NCBI GenBank assembly: GCA_031266775.1
Contig: JAISAQ010000045.1
Location: 1 to 45,601, forward strand
DNA length: 45,601 bases
Reading direction: 5' to 3'
DNA from: Treponema sp.
GTDB taxonomy: Bacteria > Spirochaetota > Spirochaetia > Treponematales > Breznakiellaceae
A program made the position numbers and the translations under genes. This document shows, piece after piece, positions 16,990 through 25,603 of the stretch. The notes under the pieces were generated by a model. It was not told the DNA's origin. It was given only the letters and a program-made list of their open reading frames with translations, and did not search any database. The stretch's first letter is position 1. Each line of letters starts with the position of its first letter.

Positions 16990-18319
16990 ACCGGAGCACC
17001 TCCGCGGGTTTTATTTTTGAAATCTTTCCCGACGCGAACCACGCGGCAAGCAGCGCGGACAAAAAGCCGAACATGAAAATAAGGACCACTTCGCGGGCAA
17101 TGACCCGTGAAGGAATCTCCTTGATGTAGAAAGTCGTGGGTGAAAACACGGCAAACTCCCCGGCCTCTCCGCCGCCGAACAGGCGGGAAATAAAATTGAG
17201 AAGCCGTATGAAAAGATTAACCATTCCCTCAAGAACGGTGAAAAAAGCGGAAATATGAAAGGCGGTAAGAAGGCCCAGAACAAGGCCGGAAAGCGCCCCT
17301 GCAAGCCCTATGATCACGCCGTCCCAGACAAAGACAAGCCGCACCGCCCTGTCCGACGCCCCTACCGCGCGAAAGAGCCCTATTTCCTCGCGGCGTTCAA
17401 GCACGGCCCTCCTCTGCGCCTGAAAAATATTAAGGCCGACAACAATGAAGATGAGCCCCACAAGAATAAACATAAAGAGCTTTTCCGTCCTGAGCGCGCC
17501 GAAGAAGGCGCGGTTGTAATCGCGCCAGCTTGTGACGCGGCATTCCCCCTGGCCGGGAACGCCGGCGATGGCCCTTGCGGCAAGCTCCATTGCGCGCCTG
17601 TCTTCCCAGCGGTTTGCGAGCTTGACGCCAAGGGAAAGCTCCCCGTCCGAAACGGAGGCGGCGCTTTCGATATTGATGAAAGCCCAGCTTATATCATACT
17701 CGTAAAAGCCCGTCCTGAAGATCCCCTGTACAATAAAGGGCTCGGCGGGGGCGGCGTTGTCCTGATCTCCTGATTCCATCCCGCCCCCGAAAATTCCGGC
17801 GACGGAAAAGAGCGTCACCTCCTCCCCGGGCCATACCTGCAGCCGCCTTGCAAGCTCCGCCCCCAAGAGGATGTAACGGTCTTTCGAAAGATCAAAGCTC
17901 CCCGCCTCGATCACTACCCGCGCTCCGAAGCCCCTGTCCTTTCCAGGCGCGTCGTTCCTGATTCCCCGCACCACAACCGCCTGCTGGCCGCTCCGCCTTC
18001 CCCGCATGAGCCCCTGGAATTCCCTGAAAGGAGAAACCGCCAGTATGCCCGGAAGGGAGGAAAGCCGTTCCTCCAGGGGCGCGGCGTTTTCGGGAGGAAA
18101 ATGTTCAACCCGCATGTGATAAGAAGATATTTCCAGTATGCTTTCGATGAACCCAAGCTGAAAACCGTTCATCACCGCAATGATCACAATAAGGGCAAGC
18201 ACCCCGGTCGCTATGCCAAGGACGGCCAAAACCGGAGAAGGGGAATTCCGCCGCCCCCTTGAAATATACCGGGCCGCCACAAAACCTATCCATTGTATAT
18301 TCATCCCGCGCATGTTCAT
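16982..18319 (-). CDS. LolC/E-type lipoprotein-release permease (first copy)
   Basis: A 445-residue FtsX-fold permease. The start at 18319 forms an ATGA overlap with the preceding gene; the frame opens further upstream (18364) without support. It has the family's N-terminal signature (AARYISRGRRNSPSPVLAVLGIATGVLALI), a periplasmic domain and C-terminal membrane segments, ending ...[14 protein letters not shown]. It is the partner of the second permease, so the complex is probably a LolC/LolE-like heterodimer plus LolD. Which copy is C and which is E cannot be decided from sequence. Confidence 0.9.
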   Translation of the reverse strand: MNMRGMNIQWIGFVAARYISRGRRNSPSPVLAVLGIATGVLALIVIIAVMNGFQLGFIESILEISSYHMRVEHFPPENAAPLEERLSSLPGILAVSPFREFQGLMRGRRSGQQAVVVRGIRNDAPGKDRGFGARVVIEAGSFDLSKDRYILLGAELARRLQVWPGEEVTLFSVAGIFGGGMESGDQDNAAPAEPFIVQGIFRTGFYEYDISWAFINIESAASVSDGELSLGVKLANRWEDRRAMELAARAIAGVPGQGECRVTSWRDYNRAFFGALRTEKLFMFILVGLIFIVVGLNIFQAQRRAVLERREEIGLFRAVGASDRAVRLVFVWDGVIIGLAGALSGLVLGLLTAFHISAFFTVLEGMVNLFIRLLNFISRLFGGGEAGEFAVFSPTTFYIKEIPSRVIAREVVLIFMFGFLSALLAAWFASGKISKIKPAEVLRYE

Positions 18320-19440
18320 TTTGTCTGTATCCTTTCCTCGGAGATCTTCCTGCCGTCTTCCCAAACCGCCCTGAGTATGATTTTTCCGTCCATATACAGT
18401 TCTTCAATATCCCTTTCACCGTCCCGCGTTACGGTACGTTCCATTATACCGAAGCGGTAATCGCGTTCGACGGTGCGGTTTCCTTCATCATCATATTCGA
18501 ATTCGGAAAGCCTGTCCCCGTCTCCCGAAGCGGACTTCCAGGAAACCGATGTCAGCCTGTCCTCCGTCCACGTATTGGAAAGCACGCCGGCAAGTTCGTC
18601 GTTTTCATCATAGAAGCTTTCGCTCAGCACGCGGCCCCGCTCGTCGGTACTGTAGACTATCCTGTAGCCTTCGTTCAGGTAAACATCTTCAAGCATATCA
18701 TATCCGTAGCCTGAAGGACTGATAAAATTGTCGTCCGCCCCGGGAAAACCGCCCAGAAAAGAAAGCCTCGCCCTTTTGCCCGACGCGTGGTATACGCGCT
18801 CCGCCCGGCGGAGGGAGCCCGAGCGCCGGTAAAAAAAGGCGTCGGTGTAAAGCGGCAACAGGACATCCCCTTCCCTTTCGGACGTTTCGGCGCGAACCTG
18901 GGTAGTTCCGTTATAGGAATACACAACGGCCGTTTCCTTTCCAGCGGCAAACTGATGTTCCCGGAGCATAAGGCCTCCGGCGTCAAACACCTCAATAAAG
19001 CCGTCGGGCCCTTCCTCTCCTTCCTCAGGCGGGGAATCGTCCGGCGCTCCTGTGGCCGCCTTTTCTTTTACGGCAAAGGCCGCGGCGATCCTCGTGACGC
19101 CGTCCAGACGCAGTACCCACTGCCGCCTGATTTCGGCCCCGTTTTGATAGAGGATCTGAACCTCAATAAGGGGCGGGGCCTCCTTTTCCAGCTCCGCGAA
19201 AAAAGGGCCCAGTTCCCCGGGAAGCTCCGCCTGAGATCCGGGAGCGCGCGAAAGGGCGTACTCGTTCCTCAGGGCGGCAAAACGGGAGGACTCCTCTTCC
19301 AGCCTCATGCCGGCGGCGTTGGAGCGGTACCAGCGCACGTCACCGGGCCGCGCCGCCAGAGCGGTAAAAAGAAACAGCGGAAAGAGGAACAGGGAAAAAA
19401 AGGGCCGCGGCCGTAAAAACGCGGAGGTTCCCGCGCGCAA
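18316..19440 (-). CDS. Secreted protein of unknown function, in the lol operon
   Basis: About 374 residues with the start placed at a TTG (19440), because GGGGG precedes it and it yields a clean signal peptide (RPRPFFSLFLFPLFLFTALA). The frame is open to 19569 (TTG; ATG at 19554), but the extra part is basic, Pro-rich and overlaps ftsY, so the start is uncertain. The mature protein has repeated motifs of the kind YSYNGTTQ, STDERGRVLSESFYDE and FEYDDEGNRTVERD, which resemble RHS/YD or MORN-like beta-hairpin repeats. Its place between ftsY and the lol genes suggests an envelope role. Confidence 0.7.
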   Translation of the reverse strand: MRAGTSAFLRPRPFFSLFLFPLFLFTALAARPGDVRWYRSNAAGMRLEEESSRFAALRNEYALSRAPGSQAELPGELGPFFAELEKEAPPLIEVQILYQNGAEIRRQWVLRLDGVTRIAAAFAVKEKAATGAPDDSPPEEGEEGPDGFIEVFDAGGLMLREHQFAAGKETAVVYSYNGTTQVRAETSEREGDVLLPLYTDAFFYRRSGSLRRAERVYHASGKRARLSFLGGFPGADDNFISPSGYGYDMLEDVYLNEGYRIVYSTDERGRVLSESFYDENDELAGVLSNTWTEDRLTSVSWKSASGDGDRLSEFEYDDEGNRTVERDYRFGIMERTVTRDGERDIEELYMDGKIILRAVWEDGRKISEERIQTK

Positions 19441-19525
19441 ACGGGCCCCCCGAACCTTCCGCAGAGGTAAAAAACCGCCCCGGAGGCGATTTTTTGGGGG
19501 TTCAAGCGCAAAGCGCGGCAAACTG

Positions 19526-20398
19526 CTAGGCAAGGCCGGCAAATTCCCCCGCATAAGCACGGGGATCAAAGGGGCGTATGTCGCCGTACCGTTCCCCTTC
19601 GCAGAGGTAGACGACAGGAAGGCCGAGCTCCGCGCTCAGGGAAAAGACCGAACCGCCCTTTGCGCCCGAATCGTATTTGGCAAGAATACAGCCTGAAAGG
19701 GAAACCGCCTCATGAAAGACTTCGGCCTGGGCAAGGGCGTTGCGTCCCGTGGTGGCGTCGAGAACGAGCCATTTGAAGAAGGCCGCGCCTTCCGCCCGTG
19801 ATTCCACGACGCGGTCTATTTTGCGCAGTTCCTCAACCAGCGCCGATCTGGTATGCATGCGGCCGGCGGTATCGGCAATGACAAGATCGCCGCCGCCTGA
19901 CTTGGCGGCCTCCACCGCGTCGTACACAACCGCCGCGGGGTCCCCGCCGTGCTGATGGGCGACTACCCGGACGCCCAGCCGTTCGCCGTGTATCTTGAGC
20001 TGATCTATGGCGGCGGCGCGGAAGGTGTCCGCCGCGGCAAGAATGGGCCGGCGCTTTTCGGCGTCACGGTAACGGGAGGCAAGTTTGGCAGCGGTGGTGG
20101 TCTTCCCTACGCCGTTTACCCCCAAAAGGATGATCACGGCAAGGCCGGGAGGAAGGGGGCCCCGGGGAGGAGGGAGAAGCTCCGATTCCAGAAGCGAAGC
20201 GAGTTTTTCCCGGAGCTTTTCAGGATCGGCAATGTTTTCCTTTGCGCACTGCTCCCGGAGGATCTGTGAAATCCTGTACGCCCCGGCCGCCCCGAAGTCG
20301 CCTTCGACCAGAAGATCCGAAAGATCTTCAAACAGTTCGTCCGAGACCAGGGATTTACCCGTAAAAAAGCGCTTGATTTTATCGGTAAAGATCCCCAC
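19526..20398 (-). CDS. ftsY: Signal recognition particle receptor FtsY
   Basis: A 290-residue SRP GTPase receptor with an N-domain (about 1-75) and a G-domain with GVNGVGKTT (93-101), DTFRAAAIDQL, DTAGRMHT and KYDSGAKGG. It lacks the long acidic N-terminal A-domain of the E. coli protein, as in many bacteria. The fourth GTPase motif reads AKYD instead of the usual TKLD. The start is GTG with GGAGG five bases upstream. It docks ribosome–SRP complexes at the membrane, which fits its place beside lipoprotein export genes. Confidence 0.95.
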   Translation of the reverse strand: MGIFTDKIKRFFTGKSLVSDELFEDLSDLLVEGDFGAAGAYRISQILREQCAKENIADPEKLREKLASLLESELLPPPRGPLPPGLAVIILLGVNGVGKTTTAAKLASRYRDAEKRRPILAAADTFRAAAIDQLKIHGERLGVRVVAHQHGGDPAAVVYDAVEAAKSGGGDLVIADTAGRMHTRSALVEELRKIDRVVESRAEGAAFFKWLVLDATTGRNALAQAEVFHEAVSLSGCILAKYDSGAKGGSVFSLSAELGLPVVYLCEGERYGDIRPFDPRAYAGEFAGLA

Positions 20399-20417
20399 AA
20401 CTGCCTCCGTTTTTATT

Positions 20418-21893
20418 TTACTTTACAATACGGACCGTGTTTTTGTCGGCGGCCTGTATATAACGCCACAGGCTGTACATAACGTCCGTAAGGGCGGCTC
20501 CCGCCAGCGCCCAAGCGCCCCAGCGCAGGCTGCGGTAACTGACCGCCCTTGAGTACAGCAGATTGGGGGCGGCTCCCGACGAACTTATCGTATTCCAGCC
20601 TTCCGACTGCATCTCGGCAAGTCCCGTTATCAAAAAGGCCGCGGGCAGGGCTATCCACAGACGGCCCCAGGCGCCGTAGTACCTCCGCCTTGCCTCTTCA
20701 ACATCGTGCTGGCCGGGCCGGGGAGGCATGGCGGTGGCAAGTAAAATTTCCTTTTCCTCATAAACCGAATCCATAAAACCGGAATTCAAAAAAACAACGG
20801 AACCGGTTTCCCCCCCGGAAGTTTCAACCGAAAAATACTCAACACCCCCTGAGTCAACGCCGAAGGAAAGGGGCGCCTCCCCTTCGTAGAAAGCGCCGCG
20901 GTACACGATGACGCCGGCCTTTCCGGGAACGGACAGGCGTACAAACGAAAGATCCAGCGGCATGAGCTTCACGCCTATGTCGGTCCGCATTCCCCCTTCA
21001 AGCTCCGTTTCCACCGTTTCGCTCCGGTAGCCTTCGGCGGACACTATCACCGTTATGTTTCCCGGCGCATGCTCCCTTTCCGGTACGCTGCCCCGGCCGG
21101 CAAAGGAACTGTTGACGGCAATTTCCGCCTCGGGCGGCTCCGCGCGAACGGCAATAACGGCGGCCCTGCTTCCGGAAACCACGGAGGCAAGCCTGCCGGC
21201 GATTTCATCAGAGGCGCTGTTTATGTCTTCGGGGGAAAAGATGATGCTGTCCTCATATATCCACCCGCCGCCTGAGACCGTATAAAGACGCAGAACAAGG
21301 TACACGCGGCCGTAATATTCGCTTACGGAACCTGAAAGAAGCGCGTCGGCCTTCCCGTCCCTGCAGAAGCGGTATTCCGTTCCCGGCGCGGGAGGCGGGG
21401 GAAAATTTCCGTTCAGGTTGTCGCCTGTAAGGACAAACACCGGTTCAGAATCAACGGAGGGAACGTTCCGCTCAATCTCCTCCAGTTCATCCTTGAGCTT
21501 TTTTATTTCCTTGTCGGCGGCGGCAAGATCACGCCGGTATTTCCACCGGGGTTCCCCCTGGTACAGAAGCGCGCCGCGCTCTTCCAGTTTGGCCGCCAGC
21601 GCGGCCGCCGCGGCGTTTCTTTCCCGGCTGTGGGCATAACCGGCGTACCAGCCGTGTTCAGCATCGCCGCGGATGCGGCGTTCCACCTTTTCCAGGGAAG
21701 CGGCAAGATCCCGCATGATAACGCTGCCGACAATATGCCGTGAAGGGGAAAGGGCCGAAACGTCAAAGGCGCTTATGCAGAGCGTCCATTCCCTGTCCAG
21801 GATCTCTTTTTCTTCGGGCCTGCTTCCCCCGAAAAGGAAAGCGGGCAAAAGCAGGAACACGAGCGCCGGGATGCGCCTCCCCCTACCGTTCAT
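20418..21893 (-). CDS. PEGA-domain-like membrane-associated protein
   Basis: A 491-residue protein of unknown function. The start at 21893 gives a signal peptide (PALVFLLLPAFLFGG) and overlaps the end of prfB by 11 bases. Residues about 100-150 are charged and likely coiled-coil (DKEIKKLKDELEEIE). Residues about 255-310 look like a PEGA domain (AEPPEAEIAVNSSFAG, then APGNITVIVSAEGYRSE). Two hydrophobic stretches near the C-terminus (about 420-440 and 460-480) may anchor it. The domain order (secreted part, PEGA, then membrane segments) is common in spirochaete proteins thought to act at the cell surface. Confidence 0.7.
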   Translation of the reverse strand: MNGRGRRIPALVFLLLPAFLFGGSRPEEKEILDREWTLCISAFDVSALSPSRHIVGSVIMRDLAASLEKVERRIRGDAEHGWYAGYAHSRERNAAAAALAAKLEERGALLYQGEPRWKYRRDLAAADKEIKKLKDELEEIERNVPSVDSEPVFVLTGDNLNGNFPPPPAPGTEYRFCRDGKADALLSGSVSEYYGRVYLVLRLYTVSGGGWIYEDSIIFSPEDINSASDEIAGRLASVVSGSRAAVIAVRAEPPEAEIAVNSSFAGRGSVPEREHAPGNITVIVSAEGYRSETVETELEGGMRTDIGVKLMPLDLSFVRLSVPGKAGVIVYRGAFYEGEAPLSFGVDSGGVEYFSVETSGGETGSVVFLNSGFMDSVYEEKEILLATAMPPRPGQHDVEEARRRYYGAWGRLWIALPAAFLITGLAEMQSEGWNTISSSGAAPNLLYSRAVSYRSLRWGAWALAGAALTDVMYSLWRYIQAADKNTVRIVK

Positions 21894-23008
21894 GCCCCGC
21901 TTCCCAGGCAAAACGCAGGTACTGTTCAACAAACAGATCGATGTCCCCGTCCATTACCGCCTGTATGTTTCCCGTTTCGGTCTTGGTCCTGTAATCTTTT
22001 ACCATTGTATAAGGCTGAAACACATAGGAACGTATCTGGTTTCCCCAGGAAATATCCTTCTTTTCCTGGGCAAACTTCTCGTTCTCCTTTTCTTTTTCCT
22101 CCCGGTAATATTCATAGAGCCGCGCCCTGAGCATGCTCATGGCAATGGCGCGGTTTTTGATCTGGCTCCGTTCGTTCTGGCAGGCGACTACGATCCCTGT
22201 AGGGATATGGGTAAAGCGGACCGCGCTGTCGGTCTTGTTGACATGCTGCCCCCCGGCGCCGCCTGAGCGGTAGGTGTCCACCCGGAGATCTTCGGGCCTT
22301 ATCTCCACATCTATGGAATCGTCGATAACCGGAAAAATGTAAACGGAAGCGAAAGACGTATGCCGCCTGGCGTTGGCGTCGAAGGGGGAGATGCGGACCA
22401 GCCGGTGCACGCCCGATTCGCCATTGAGATAACCGTAGGCGTAGTCCCCTTCTATTTTACAGGTCGCCGATTTGACGCCCCCCTCGGCCTCCAGCCTGTC
22501 CACTTCTTCAACGGAAAAACCCCGCCGCTCCGCCCAGCGGAGGTACATGCGGTACAGCATCTGCGACCAGTCGCAGGCCTCGGTTCCCCCCGCGCCCGAA
22601 TGTACCGTGAGGAAGCAGCCGTTCCGGTCAACTTCCCCGCCCATAAGCTCGCGCACATTCTGTTTTTCGTAACGGGCCGAAATATCCTTAAGGCCCCCGG
22701 CCAGATTCCCGCCTTCCGATTCATCGCCGGCTTCACAGGCAAGTTCATGCAGCGTTTCAAGATCGTCGATGTCTTTACGCAGCTCCACCCAGGGATCGTA
22801 ACGGTTTTTGAGGGATTTGAGTTCCGCCATGGTTTTTTCCGCCGCGGCGGTATCGTTCCAGAAACCTTCCCCGCCTGTTTTTTCTTCAAGCTCCGCTATG
22901 CGTTCCGCGAAAGACGCGCCTTTTGCGGGCTTTTCAAAGACGCCTCCATGCGTCGTAGATTTTACTTTTGAGGTCCTTGATGGGCGCCCCGTATTCACTT
23001 AACAGCAT
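21883..23008 (-). CDS. prfB: Peptide chain release factor 2, with programmed +1 frameshift
   Basis: The gene starts at ATG 23008 (GGGGGA upstream) and reads 24 codons to CTT followed by in-frame TGA (22936-22934). A Shine-Dalgarno-like GGAGG (22947-22943) sits three bases before CTT, exactly the known prfB frameshift signal. Skipping one T continues the frame as EKPAKGASF... to the stop at 21883, giving 374 residues. The codon-recognition motif SPF (about 207-209) and catalytic GGQ (about 252-254) are present. It releases proteins at UGA and UAA; its own level is controlled by how often its UGA is read as stop. It is the first gene of the overlapping cluster that runs to 15005. Confidence 0.97.
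22934..22947 (-). promoter_or_regulatory. prfB programmed frameshift site
   Basis: GGAGG, three bases, then CTT TGA on the minus strand. This is the autoregulatory recoding element found in most bacterial prfB genes. Confidence 0.95.
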
Positions 23009-23048
23009 GTTTCCCCCGTATCCGCCTGTATTTATTTCCGAAAAACCG

Positions 23049-23411
23049 CTAGCGGCGGGACCCGGCCGGCCGCCGGCGCGGCGTCTGCCGTGCGCCGCGG
23101 GACCTGCTCCCGTCCGGCTCCCCGGCTTCCCCGGTTCCCGCTCCCCTGGCAATCATGCGCCGCCATTTCTTGTCCCGAAGGCTCGTCAGGGCCAGCGTGC
23201 CTTCCACGGGAAACTGAAAAATACGCAGCCTGTCAAAGGCATCGGTGGCGCGGTCCAGATCCCGCTTCAGCCGGTTCAGCGTTTCCGGGGATATAAAGGC
23301 GGATTCCCAGAGCCCCCGCTGAACCTTGTCAAAACCATACTGTCCCAGCAGATCCGCCAGTTCCCTGGCGCGCCCTTCCGATCCCGGATCTACGGCGATT
23401 GACACAAACAT
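23049..23411 (-). CDS. Cas2-like small protein, solitary
   Basis: A 120-residue protein. Residues 1-88 have the ferredoxin-like pattern of Cas2: a first strand ending in Asp (MFVSIAVDPG), a helix with RARELADLLGQYGFDKVQRGLWES, a second helix starting SPETLNRLKRDLDR, and a strand DRLRIFQFPV. The last ~30 residues are basic and disordered (RSRGARQTPRRRPAGSRR). No cas1, other cas gene or CRISPR array is in the window. The ATG at 23411 has no ribosome site but a near-perfect promoter eight bases upstream, so it is likely leaderless. It could be a VapD-like or other Cas2-fold nuclease, or a spirochaete family with another role. Confidence 0.7.
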   Translation of the reverse strand: MFVSIAVDPGSEGRARELADLLGQYGFDKVQRGLWESAFISPETLNRLKRDLDRATDAFDRLRIFQFPVEGTLALTSLRDKKWRRMIARGAGTGEAGEPDGSRSRGARQTPRRRPAGSRR

Positions 23412-23419
23412 ACCAATCA

Positions 23420-23448
23420 AGTATAGGGGAAAAAGGGGGATGTGTAAA
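23420..23448 (-). promoter_or_regulatory. Promoter of the Cas2-like gene
   Basis: On the minus strand: TTTACA (23448-23443), 17-base spacer, TATACT (23425-23420), then eight bases to the ATG. It has five matches in each hexamer and ideal spacing. Confidence 0.7.
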
Positions 23449-23451
23449 CGG

Positions 23452-23482
23452 GCCGAAGGCGAAGCTTCACTTCGCCTTCGGC
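23452..23482. repeat. Perfect 13-bp hairpin
   Basis: GCCGAAGGCGAAG (23452-23464), a 5-base loop and its exact complement (23470-23482). No T-run follows on the plus strand, so it is not a standard terminator. It lies just upstream of the Cas2-like gene's -35 element. Confidence 0.7.
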
Positions 23483-23654
23483 TGGGGAGTTTTGCGGCGG
23501 GGCGCGTATGCTTCGTGCCGCGCGGGCTTTGGCGGTTATGGGGATTCAAGCGGGAAGCGAGAGGGACCGAAGAGCCGCAAAACTCCAGGGCGCGGCGGGG
23601 CATCGGCGTTTATTTTCATATACCGGGAAATTGCCGGGGTTTGGAAGAATTTTT

Positions 23655-23965
23655 AACCGCAAGGTCGAAAAAGTTGAAAAAGTTGAAGAAAAAAGGGAAG
23701 AAGAAAAAACCACGGACAGAACGGACGGGTTTGTAACATTTTGAGGATAAATTTTTCCATCTTTTTCCATCCCATGAAATTTTGAAGAATTCTGGTTTTC
23801 CAGAGCTACTGTAATTCTTTATATTACAAGAAATTACAAAAGGCCAAGTTCATAAAAACTGAAGACGGAATAGATGTTGAAATTCCAAGTGGCTCATTTA
23901 CACAAAAAATATGACAGGCTCGAACGGGCTTTTAATTTCAAATGTATTTTTTGTCCGTGTTGGTC
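23655..23965 (+). repeat. Left copy of inverted flanking repeat modules
   Basis: Module A (23655-23727) starts AACCGCAAGG and holds GTTGAAGAAAAAAGGGAAGA and ACGGACAGAACGGA. Module B (23932-23965) holds TTTCAAATGTAT followed by TTGTCCGTGT. Both recur in the same order on the opposite strand at 25860-25729, on the other side of the repeat lipoprotein gene. In B, 24 of 27 aligned bases agree. Confidence 0.65.
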
Positions 23966-24020
23966 TGTGTTGGTCCGTGGTTGTTTTGAATTCGAAATTA
24001 CTGTGTGCAGCCTTTCTCTG

Positions 24021-24049
24021 TACACAAAACCCGCAGTGTGTGGTATACT
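24021..24049 (+). promoter_or_regulatory. Promoter of the CT-tract leader frame and lipoprotein gene
   Basis: TACACA (24021-24026), 17-base spacer, TATACT (24044-24049), with an extended -10 TG at 24041-24042. Six bases later comes the ATG at 24056, so the transcript is predicted to begin at that start codon. Confidence 0.6.
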
Positions 24050-24055
24050 ATTGTT

Positions 24056-24184
<129 letters not shown>

Positions 24185-24214
24185 TACTCACCGCCATTTT
24201 CCTCAAAAAAATTT

Positions 24215-24235
24215 GCCCCGAAAACACTTTGGGGC
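24215..24235 (+). repeat. Small hairpin before the lipoprotein ribosome binding site
   Basis: GCCCC (24215-24219) pairs with GGGGC (24231-24235), ending seven bases before AAGGAG (24242-24247). It might affect ribosome access when upstream translation stops early. This is speculative. Confidence 0.4.
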
Positions 24236-24253
24236 GGCCTCAAGGAGTACCAT

Positions 24254-24769
24254 ATGAAACGTATGTCAGTGGTTTTTGTGGCGTTCGTCCTCGTGTTCGC
24301 CGCCTGTAAAGACCCCGGTTCCATATCCACACCCGTTACCGTTACCTTTAACGGCAACGGGCATACAGGCGGCATGGTGGTTCCCTCGGCGCTGTTGGGT
24401 CCTGCCGGCCTGTCCATGCCCCTGCCCGTCCGGGGAAGCCTCGTAAAGACGGGATGTACGTTCCGGGGCTGGAATACCCAGGCAAACGGGTCCGGCACGG
24501 ACTATGCCGCGGGCAGTTCCTACTCCTTCGCTGCCGATACTACCCTCTACGCCAAGTGGAAGATCGACTGGACCGGTATCGACGGAACGGCTTCTACCTT
24601 TGGTACTTCCTGGATCTCTGACATCGCTTACGTCGACGGGAAGTTCGTCGCGGTCGGGAATAACGGCAAAATGGCCAGGTCCGCCGATGGGGTAACGTGG
24701 ACCGGCATCGACGGAGCGGCCTCCATCTTTGGTACTGTTGGTCTTTCCAACATCTCTGGCATCGCCTAG
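24254..24769 (+). CDS. N-terminal part of the repeat lipoprotein (as currently open)
   Basis: If the amber codon stops translation, the product is a 171-residue lipoprotein with the lipid-attachment Cys18, the InlB-like domain and about one and a half repeats. It could still be exported and anchored. Confidence 0.7.
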   Translation: MKRMSVVFVAFVLVFAACKDPGSISTPVTVTFNGNGHTGGMVVPSALLGPAGLSMPLPVRGSLVKTGCTFRGWNTQANGSGTDYAAGSSYSFAADTTLYAKWKIDWTGIDGTASTFGTSWISDIAYVDGKFVAVGNNGKMARSADGVTWTGIDGAASIFGTVGLSNISGIA

Positions 24770-25603
24770 GGCAGCGGGAAGTTCGTCGCGGGCGGGGATT
24801 ACGGCAAAATGGCTTGGTCCACCGACGGGGTAACGTGGACCGGCATCGACGGAATGGCCTCCTCCTTTGCTGGTTACGGCATCAGTGGCATTGCCTACGG
24901 CGGCGGGAAGTTCGTCGCGGTCGGGGATTACGGCCACATGGCCTATTCCAGCAATGGAGAAACGTGGACTGGCATCGACGGAACGGCCTCCTCCTTTGGT
25001 AGTTCCGGCATCTATGACATTGCTTGGGGCGGCGGGAAGTTTGTCGCGGTCGGGAATAACGGCCAGATAGCCTATTCCACCGATGGGGTAGCGTGGACCG
25101 GTATCGACGGAACGGGCTCCTCCTTTGGTACTTCTGTCATCATGGGAATTGCCTACAGCGGCGGGAAATTTGTCGCGGCCGGGGCTGATGGCAAAATGGC
25201 TTGGTCAACCGACGGGGCAACGTGGACCAGTATCGATGCAACGGCCTCCACCTTTGGTGTTTTCTGGATCCATAGCATCACCTACGGCGGCGGAAAATTC
25301 GTCGCGGTCGGGGATTACGGCCACATGGCCTATTCCAGCAATGGGGTAACATGGACCGGTATCGACGGAACGGAATCCACCTTTGGTACTTCTCAAATCA
25401 ATAGCATCACCTATGGCGGCGGGAAATTTGTCGCGGGCGGGTATAACGGCACAATGGCCTGGTCCACCGATGGGGTAGCATGGACCGGTATCGACGGAAT
25501 GGGCTCCGTCTTTGGTACCTCTACCATCTTGGGCATTGCCTACGGCGGCGGGAAGTTCGTCGCGGGCGGGGATGGCGGCAAAATGGCCTGGCACGAGTAC
25601 CCG
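24569..25603 (+). repeat. Eight tandem 129-bp coding repeats
   Basis: Units begin at 24569, 24698, 24836, 24965, 25094, 25223, 25352 and 25481. All are 129 bp except unit 2, which is 138 bp (three extra codons) and carries the amber codon, and unit 8, which is shorter at its end. Nucleotide similarity between units is high, so unit number could change by recombination. Confidence 0.95.

Larger units (their letters stand above)
23412..24020. other. Repeat-rich intergenic region
   Basis: No reliable gene. It contains the Cas2-like promoter, a perfect 13-bp hairpin (23452-23482), a purine-rich module (23655-23727), two close ATTTTTCCATC-type repeats near 23750-23772, an imperfect inverted repeat (TGTAATT 23810-23816 with AATTACA 23832-23838), and a module (23932-23965) that recurs inverted at 25729-25755. 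Base composition falls to AT-rich after 23740. Short open frames here look spurious. Confidence 0.6.

Noticed and set aside
23452-23482. An intrinsic terminator
   Set aside because: The stem is perfect but no T-run follows on the plus strand, and on the minus strand it lies upstream of a promoter, so it is listed only as a hairpin.
24266-24937. A minus-strand gene of 223 codons across the repeat lipoprotein
   Set aside because: It is an antisense shadow of the repeat frame; the sense frame has signal peptide, lipobox and recognisable domains.
24569-25603. A CRISPR array, suggested by regular repeats near a Cas2-like gene
   Set aside because: The units are 129 bp, contiguous, in coding frame and have no spacers; they encode protein repeats.
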